Origin: CAZIDL01 sp964537825
GTDB taxonomy: Bacteria; Bacteroidota; Bacteroidia; Flavobacteriales_D; CAYVSK01
DNA length: 19,850 nucleotides
Assembly (NCBI GenBank): GCA_964537825.1
Contig: CAZIDL010000046.1
Location: forward strand, 1-19,850
Reading direction: 5' to 3'
The position numbers and the translations under genes were made by a program. Numbering within the stretch: the stretch's first letter is position 1; every line of letters starts with the position of its first letter. The notes below the pieces were generated by a model. That model saw only the letters and a program-made list of their open reading frames with translations, searched no databases and had not been told where the DNA came from. Below are positions 15,376-19,850 of this stretch, one piece after another.

Positions 15376-17517
15376 CTATTCGACGATGAGCTGCTCGCTA
15401 AAGGTCCCGATGCGCTCCCCTTCCTTTTCGATCGTGACACGTACTAAGTAGAGGCCGCTTTCCATTCCGGATACGTCCAGGGTCTCTTCGTTCCTTCCTG
15501 GACCGAGGCTCCATCGGGTGCGCTTGATCTCATTTCCAAGGCTTGAAAAAAGGGAGGTCCGTGCTTTTCCTTTTCGATGACCTTGAAGCTTCATCCTTAC
15601 GGTCTTCCTGGCAGGATTGGGAGAAAGCTGTAAGTCCTGATCGCTTGATGGCTTTCGGGTCGGCTTAGAAGTGATCCCACCTTCATCCGTGTGGAGGACT
15701 ACGCCTTTTGCTCCCACGATCCATCCCTTTTTTTCCGTGGGAAAATGGATCCCTTTCAGGTGTCGGCTTGTCCCGCTTGCCTGCTCGATCCAGGTATCTC
15801 CACCATCCTTGGTGAAGAGCAGGATGCCGGAGCTTCCTGCGATCCATCCTTTTCGGGACGTTATAAAATGGATGGAATTCAGGGTGAAGGCCGTTCCACT
15901 ATTGACAGAGCTCCAGGATGCTCCCCCATCCTCAGTGGATAAAATAGTCCCTCCACTTCCGACCGCGAACCCTTTGGAGCTATCGATGAAATGGACCCCG
16001 TAAAGGGAGCTAGAAGCGGTGGTTGTTCGGTAACTCCAATTCTTTCCCGCATCGTCCGTATGAAAGACCACTCCATAATCCCCTACTGCCCATCCTTCTC
16101 GCTTACTTATGAAATCCACGTCCCGTAAGGTGGGTCCCCCGATCTGATCATTCCATTGACTGGTCCAGGTCTGACCTCCGTCCGATGTATGGATGATCCT
16201 TTCGTCCTTTCCTACGGCCCATCCGTGGTCCTTGCCATAGAAATCCACGCCATAAAGGTCATCGCTTATGAAATTGGGCGATGGTTTCCAATTCTTCCCT
16301 TGGTCCATGGTATGGATGATCGATCCTCCGTCACCAACCACCCACCCCTCTTTCGGGCCTACGAAATGAATATCGTTCTTGGATCCCGAAGTATCCACCG
16401 ACATAAGATCCCAGCTAGCACCCCCGTTCGTGGTCCGATAAACGGAATCCCGGTCCCCCACGGCCAAACCGGTCTTTTCTCCGAAAAAGGCCACATCGTT
16501 CAAAGAATAGTAGGCAAAGATGTTCCCATTGGAGCGCTCGGTCCAATGATCGCCCCGGTCCGTGCTGGAAAAGACCGTCCCGTTCCAACCGAAGATCCAA
16601 AGGGAATCCTCGCTCGCTGCTTTCAGGTCGAAAACCTCGATCAACTTCCTATAGGGAGCTTTTGGATCGACCGATTTCCAGCTGCTTCCTTGGTCGTTGG
16701 TATAGTGGACGTTCCCGAGCTCTGCGAGCAACCATCCGATACTGTCGTTCTCAAAATGGACCGCCTTGATATCCCGTGTCGTGTTCAGGTCGTGGAAGGT
16801 CCAACTGTTCCCGCTATCACTGGTGGAATAGACCGTCCCTTCCCGGCCCACTACCCATCCTGTGCTATCGTTCTGGAAGTGAAGGCCGTTCAAAAGCTGC
16901 AGGGATCCCGCCGGAGAAACGGTGTCCCAAGTCATCCCGCTATCAATGGTCCGAAAGACCTCCGTACTCGATCCCGTCCACCCTGTGATCCAGCCTAAGG
17001 CGTTATTTTGAAATTGGACCGCCTGAAAATAGTGGTCCGGCTTCTTTTCCTTGCTCCAGGTCGCTCCTCCATCCCGGGTGCGAAGAAGGATCTCGTTCCC
17101 TACCGCCATGCCGTGGGAGGTGTCGACAAAGTGCACGGCATTAAGATCATTGGAGGTTCCGCTCTGTTGAGGGGCCCAATGCTGTCCTCCATCCTCGCTT
17201 CGCAGGATGACCCCATCTTCTCCGACCGCCCAACCCACTCTTCCAGTCGGAAAATGGACCCCTTGTAGCCCCGCTGTCGAGTTTCCGACACAAGATCGAT
17301 GATCCCAATCCTTTCCCCCGTTCTCCGTCCATAGGACCGTAGCATGTTCCCCTACGGCCAATACGGAATCCTTATCGAATACATGGGAATCGTAAATGTC
17401 GTGCCCCTGAGGGGTGGGGTTCTGCCATTCCCACTTGCTATCGCATTGGGCGATAGCGAAAGACCCGAATAAGAGGAATGGGAGCAGCGTTAAGGTGCAG
17501 CGAATAAAATCCTTCAT
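15376..17517 (-). CDS. Secreted Ycf48/BNR-repeat protein with T9SS type A sorting domain
   Basis: From the ATG at 17517 this is a 713-residue exported protein. The signal peptide (MKDFIRCTLTLLPFLLFGSF, cleaved after AIA) is followed by 14 tandem repeats of about 45 residues. Each follows the pattern GW-x-VG-x-x-G-x-hydrophobic-x-x-T-x-DGG-x-x-W, as in GWAVGKDERIIHTSDGGQTW. This is the Ycf48/HCF136 (BNR/sortilin-like) blade motif. The last repeat lacks the closing Trp. The final ~85 residues form a T9SS type A sorting domain (LSPNPARKTVRMKL, then SGMESGLYLVRV and the terminal EQLIVE). Ycf48 itself assists photosystem II assembly, but in Bacteroidota such repeats occur in surface proteins of unknown role, so no function is claimed. 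Alternative ATGs at 17547 and 17649 give worse signal peptides. It is divergent from the lipoprotein gene at 17698. Confidence 0.9.
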   Translation of the reverse strand: MKDFIRCTLTLLPFLLFGSFAIAQCDSKWEWQNPTPQGHDIYDSHVFDKDSVLAVGEHATVLWTENGGKDWDHRSCVGNSTAGLQGVHFPTGRVGWAVGEDGVILRSEDGGQHWAPQQSGTSNDLNAVHFVDTSHGMAVGNEILLRTRDGGATWSKEKKPDHYFQAVQFQNNALGWITGWTGSSTEVFRTIDSGMTWDTVSPAGSLQLLNGLHFQNDSTGWVVGREGTVYSTSDSGNSWTFHDLNTTRDIKAVHFENDSIGWLLAELGNVHYTNDQGSSWKSVDPKAPYRKLIEVFDLKAASEDSLWIFGWNGTVFSSTDRGDHWTERSNGNIFAYYSLNDVAFFGEKTGLAVGDRDSVYRTTNGGASWDLMSVDTSGSKNDIHFVGPKEGWVVGDGGSIIHTMDQGKNWKPSPNFISDDLYGVDFYGKDHGWAVGKDERIIHTSDGGQTWTSQWNDQIGGPTLRDVDFISKREGWAVGDYGVVFHTDDAGKNWSYRTTTASSSLYGVHFIDSSKGFAVGSGGTILSTEDGGASWSSVNSGTAFTLNSIHFITSRKGWIAGSSGILLFTKDGGDTWIEQASGTSRHLKGIHFPTEKKGWIVGAKGVVLHTDEGGITSKPTRKPSSDQDLQLSPNPARKTVRMKLQGHRKGKARTSLFSSLGNEIKRTRWSLGPGRNEETLDVSGMESGLYLVRVTIEKEGERIGTFSEQLIVE

Positions 17518-17612
17518 CGATCCTAAGAAGCGATTTAATTTAATCATTTTCCTGCGATGTGAGCTGATCTCATCATCCCTTAATGGGATCGAGTGCTGCC
17601 TTTCGATCCTCC

Positions 17613-17626
17613 TAAAGCATGCTTTA
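17613..17626. promoter_or_regulatory. Perfect 14-base palindrome, possible operator
   Basis: TAAAGCATGCTTTA equals its own reverse complement. It lies 31 bases upstream of the predicted -7 box of the rightward lipoprotein gene and about 95 bases upstream of the leftward ATG. That is a suitable place for a dimeric regulator acting on either or both promoters. No regulator gene lies next to it. Confidence 0.4.
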
Positions 17627-17656
17627 AGATGCAAAATGCTTCTATACATGAATGGC

Positions 17657-17664
17657 TACCTTTA
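17657..17664 (+). promoter_or_regulatory. Putative promoter -7 box for the PPC-repeat lipoprotein
   Basis: TACCTTTA, followed by CGATCCG, is almost identical to the sequence upstream of yebC at 14481-14495. Transcription would start near 17670, about 28 bases before the ATG at 17698. The last base departs from TAnnTTTG and no -33 TTTG was found. Confidence 0.38.
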
Positions 17665-17697
17665 CGATCCGTTCGTTCTTTTACTCCAAAGCAGTTG

Positions 17698-18861
17698 ATG
17701 ATGAGATCGGAGCGTATATTTTCCTCTCTCTGTTCGCTTTTGATCCTGCTTTTTTTCGCAGGCTGTGGAAAAGGTTCCACGGAGGGTCCGGGTGAGCCAA
17801 ACGATCGGATCCTCGATGCTGGCGTTATGAAGCCTGATCGCAAGATCGAGATGAAGATCGACAGTGCGGATGACGTCGATTGGTACGGTATCGTGGTGCC
17901 TTCCAGCGGTTATATCAAGACCGGCGTGAAGAAAGTGCCCGGGGACTTGGATCCGGAGGTCCGCTTTGCGCACAAGCAGGAATGGGAGGATCAAAAACAA
18001 AAGTGGATCAATGGCTGGGATGAACTCCCCAAAAGCATCCGGATCCCTGAGGCGGATACCATCTACTTGGCCGTTCGGGATGACAACCAGGACGGGAGCT
18101 CACAGAAGAACTTCCCCTTGCGCGTCAGCTTCATCGAGGAGTTCGACGAGCACGAACCCAATGGAAACTCCGATCGTGCTGTAAGCGCGGGGGTCGGAAA
18201 GCCGATCGAGTCCTCCATTTATCCGGTCGGGGATGAGGAGCGTTTCAAAGTGAAGGTGGATTCGGCGGGTTACCTGCTAGCTCGTTCCAAGAAAAGCCCG
18301 GACGATGTGGATGAGGAGATCCGTTTCGGCAAACTGGATGAGCACAGCGAAGAATGGAAAGGGATCGGCGGATGGGGTCATCCGCCTCATGCTGTAAGAG
18401 TACCTGAGTCTGGTGAGTACAGGATGGTCTTGCGAGACGATAACAACGATGGTGCTTCACAGGATCCAATTGAATGGAAGCTGGACCACCTAGGCGAGAT
18501 GGACGGGACCGAGCCGAACGGTTCCCCGGAAAAGGCTGAAGCGATCGCCTTCGTCGATACAGTACCTATAGCTATTTATCCGAAAGGAGATAGGGACTTT
18601 TTGAAATGGACCCCCGTGCGAACCCGAAAGCTTTCCATCAAGGCGGAAGGTGCGGGCGATCTTGACCTGGAGATGCGGCTATGGGTCCAGAAGGATCTGA
18701 AAGTGAAGAAGCAGGGTCCTTGGAAAGAGCTTCCCGGTAAGATGACCCTTAAAGAAGGCGGAAAGACCTATTATTTGGAGGTCCATGACAACAACGATAA
18801 CCAGAGCAGACCGGAGGCTTTCGAGCTTCTTTTCTTGAAAGCAGCTCGCGAATCGAGTTAA
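17698..18861 (+). CDS. Lipoprotein with three PPC-like repeats
   Basis: This is a 387-residue lipoprotein. The hydrophobic N-terminus SSLCSLLILLFFAGC places the lipidated cysteine at residue 23. The body is three tandem repeats of ~110 residues (about 33-147, 153-266, 272-381). Each begins with EPN (EPNDRILDA, EPNGNSDRA, EPNGSPEKA), runs through a beta-rich core, and ends with an Asp/Asn-rich loop (RDDNQDGSSQ, RDDNNDGASQ, HDNNDNQSR). The EPN opening and all-beta look recall bacterial pre-peptidase C-terminal (PPC) domains. The DDNxDG loops resemble calcium-binding turns, though neither point was tested. No enzymatic domain is attached, which is unusual because PPC domains normally accompany proteases or other enzymes. 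Start: tandem ATGs at 17698 and 17701; the frame is open to 17593, but that extension would bury the signal peptide and cover the promoter. It is divergent from the Ycf48-like gene. Confidence 0.85.
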   Translation: MMRSERIFSSLCSLLILLFFAGCGKGSTEGPGEPNDRILDAGVMKPDRKIEMKIDSADDVDWYGIVVPSSGYIKTGVKKVPGDLDPEVRFAHKQEWEDQKQKWINGWDELPKSIRIPEADTIYLAVRDDNQDGSSQKNFPLRVSFIEEFDEHEPNGNSDRAVSAGVGKPIESSIYPVGDEERFKVKVDSAGYLLARSKKSPDDVDEEIRFGKLDEHSEEWKGIGGWGHPPHAVRVPESGEYRMVLRDDNNDGASQDPIEWKLDHLGEMDGTEPNGSPEKAEAIAFVDTVPIAIYPKGDRDFLKWTPVRTRKLSIKAEGAGDLDLEMRLWVQKDLKVKKQGPWKELPGKMTLKEGGKTYYLEVHDNNDNQSRPEAFELLFLKAARESS

Positions 18862-18888
18862 GGGGAACGGATCGCTCGCTCTCCACTT

Positions 18889-18904
18889 AGAGGCTCCTTC
18901 CTCT
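18889..18904 (+). terminator. Weak terminator after the PPC-repeat lipoprotein
   Basis: AGAGG (18889-18893) pairs with CCTCT (18900-18904) around a 6-base loop and is followed directly by TTTT. The stem is only five base pairs, so it is a weak candidate. It lies 28 bases after the stop codon at 18861 and before the next promoter-like site. Confidence 0.35.
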
Positions 18905-18930
18905 TTTTCCGCATTGGCCCGAAAAAGCGA

Positions 18931-18960
18931 TTTGTTCAATTCTTCAGCAAGTCCTATCTT
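18931..18960 (+). promoter_or_regulatory. Promoter for the lipoprotein at 18985
   Basis: TTTG (18931-18934) is followed after 20 bases by TATCTT (18955-18960). This gives the Bacteroidota -33 element and spacing with a partial -7 match (TATCTTGC against TAnnTTTG). Transcription would start near 18967, about 18 bases before the ATG. It is the only site in the window where both elements are seen at the expected distance. Confidence 0.45.
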
Positions 18961-18984
18961 GCGGCCCCTTTAAAACCGATCCTT

Positions 18985-19671
18985 ATGCGCCTTATCAAAT
19001 GCTTTCTTACTTGTACCCTCTTAGCCTTCATGGCTTGTGGAGGTCCGGATCAAGGGAAGGACGGAAGCAAGTCCGGGGGAACGGATGGAAAGGATACCGC
19101 CGCCGCCACCAAGGACGGAGAAGAAAGCGGAAAGGTTCCCAAAGGGGGAGGCAAGCCGCCCGAAAGCGAGGAAAAGATGATCGCCAACGCGCTCAAGGCC
19201 GCTCCCGAAGGGAAGCGGGAGAACGCGACCGTGCTCGGCCACACCGGCGGGGGGCCGATGGACACCTTGCAGCAGGGGAGCAACGAGTTCATTTGTTTAG
19301 CCGATGACCCTGATAAAGAAGGCTTCAGTGCCGCATGTTACCATCGGGAGTTGGAAGCTTTTATGCGGATGGGACGGCGCTTGAAGCGGCAAGGGAAGTC
19401 GCGCAAGGAGAAATTCAATGCTCGCAAAAAAGCCATCGAATCGGGGCGTATCGAGATGCCGGATAAGAGCACCCTCTACGTCATGTCGGGCGAATACGAT
19501 AAGGACGGCAACGTGGTGAACAGCTATACCCGCTACGTGGTCTACATCCCTTACGCTACGCCCGAGAACACGGGACTTCCTAAAAAAGCCCATACCAAGG
19601 GCGGCCCCTGGATCATGAACCCGGGCACGCACAAGGCGCACATTATGATCAACCCTCCCAAGGGCAAGTAA
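18985..19671 (+). CDS. Lipoprotein with conserved uncharacterised domain
   Basis: This is a 228-residue lipoprotein. The N-terminus MRLIKCFLTCTLLAFMAC gives a lipobox-like site at C18 with imperfect -3 and -2 residues. A low-complexity linker rich in Gly, Lys, Asp and Ser (about 19-60) leads to a globular domain (about 62-226). Landmarks are ATVLGHTGGGPMDTLQQGSN, FICLADDPDKEGFSAACYH, LEAFMRMGRRLKRQGKSRKE, YVVYIPYATPENTGLP and PWIMNPGTHKAHIMI. I recall this domain in exported hypothetical proteins of several phyla, including Proteobacteria, but know no function and could not check. The two cysteines of the CLADDP...ACYH segment could pair. The gene has its own promoter-like site and is convergent with a cytochrome c gene, with only 3 bases between the stop codons. 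Confidence 0.85.
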   Translation: MRLIKCFLTCTLLAFMACGGPDQGKDGSKSGGTDGKDTAAATKDGEESGKVPKGGGKPPESEEKMIANALKAAPEGKRENATVLGHTGGGPMDTLQQGSNEFICLADDPDKEGFSAACYHRELEAFMRMGRRLKRQGKSRKEKFNARKKAIESGRIEMPDKSTLYVMSGEYDKDGNVVNSYTRYVVYIPYATPENTGLPKKAHTKGGPWIMNPGTHKAHIMINPPKGK

Positions 19672-19674
19672 AGC

Positions 19675-19850
19675 TCATTCGGGCCGACTGAAGCGCTCCA
19701 CTTTGTTCTTCACCGGCTCGATGGTCCGGAGGTACTCATAAATAGCTCCCAGGTCCTTCTCGTTCATTCCGGCGAACATCGTCCAGGGCATGAAGGTGTT
19801 GAATGCGCCCTTTCCCACCGCAGGATGCGAGCTGTCCCGGTAGGCTTTGA
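19675..19850 (-). CDS. c-type cytochrome, C-terminal fragment
   Basis: The last 57 residues of a minus-strand gene run off the right edge; the stop is TGA at 19675-19677. The sequence contains FNTFMPWTMFAGM, then EKDLGAIYEYLRT and PVKNKVERF. This matches the end of a class I c-type cytochrome: the MPW segment supplies the methionine haem ligand, and the DL-x-AI-x-x-YLRT helix closes the fold. The CxxCH haem site and signal sequence would lie outside the window. Whether it carries one or more haem domains or is fused to another domain is unknown. It converges on the lipoprotein ending at 19671. Proline after the helix (PVKN) and the terminal RF are typical of family members I recall. Confidence 0.8.
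   Translation of the reverse strand, partial: KAYRDSSHPAVGKGAFNTFMPWTMFAGMNEKDLGAIYEYLRTIEPVKNKVERFSRPE

Larger units (their letters stand above)
17518..17697. promoter_or_regulatory. Divergent intergenic control region
   Basis: These 180 bases separate two divergently transcribed exported-protein genes. They contain a perfect 14-base palindrome (17613-17626), a second inverted repeat ATCCC/GGGAT around a 5-base loop (17575-17589), and a -7-like TACCTTTA for the rightward gene at 17657-17664. I could not find a convincing promoter for the leftward gene. Both reading frames remain open through parts of this region, but the signal peptides mark the real starts at its edges. Confidence 0.45.

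Noticed and set aside
17593..17697. N-terminal extension of the PPC-repeat lipoprotein
   Set aside because: It would bury the lipobox behind 35 hydrophilic residues and include the palindrome and promoter-like site.

Overview
The window looks like chromosomal DNA from a Bacteroidota bacterium, most likely in or near the Flavobacteriia. Three things support this. Two genes encode secreted proteins with type IX secretion (T9SS) C-terminal sorting domains, one type A and one type B (the gliding-motility-associated CHU_C type). Promoter-like sites resemble the Bacteroidota TTTG / TAnnTTTG pattern. The block pdxA, yceD (DUF177), rpmF, plsX, fabH, accB, accC, with ribE nearby, is one I associate with that phylum. 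No tRNA, rRNA, CRISPR array, transposase or phage gene was seen. No gene-free stretch exceeds 300 bases; the longest is about 254 bases (1246-1499).

Layout, left to right. The window opens inside the 3' end of dxs (isoprenoid synthesis). A small exported Cys-rich protein of unknown function follows (634-1245). On the minus strand, 1500-5093 encodes a large membrane sensor: beta-propeller, Y_Y_Y domain, one membrane helix, coiled coil and SpoIIE/PP2C phosphatase. Upstream of it on the same strand lies the fatty-acid and envelope-precursor block accC, accB, fabH, plsX, rpmF, yceD (5156-9911) and then pdxA (vitamin B6). plsX and fabH overlap by 4 bases. A promoter-like site just upstream of yceD suggests the block can start there.

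Divergently on the plus strand, a large T9SS type-B cell-surface protein (11158-13800) is followed after 3 bases by ribE (riboflavin synthase) and then yebC. On the minus strand, 15376-17517 encodes a secreted protein of 14 Ycf48/BNR-like repeats with a T9SS type-A tail. Divergent from it is a lipoprotein of three PPC-like repeats (17698-18861), then a second lipoprotein with a conserved but uncharacterised domain (18985-19671). The right edge holds the C-terminus of a c-type cytochrome on the minus strand (19675 onward).

How the genes fit together. The middle is a housekeeping core: malonyl-CoA supply (AccB, AccC), chain initiation (FabH), acyl-phosphate for phospholipids (PlsX), ribosomal protein L32, and synthesis of PLP and riboflavin. 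Around and within it are lineage-specific exported proteins (CHU_C protein, Ycf48-like protein, two lipoproteins, Cys-rich protein) and a one-piece extracytoplasmic sensor phosphatase. I see no clear new multi-gene system. The best leads are the sensor phosphatase behind accC, a strong hairpin with a 3-codon ORF before plsX, a perfect 14-base palindrome in the 17.5-17.7 kb divergent region, and the unassigned repeat-built surface proteins.
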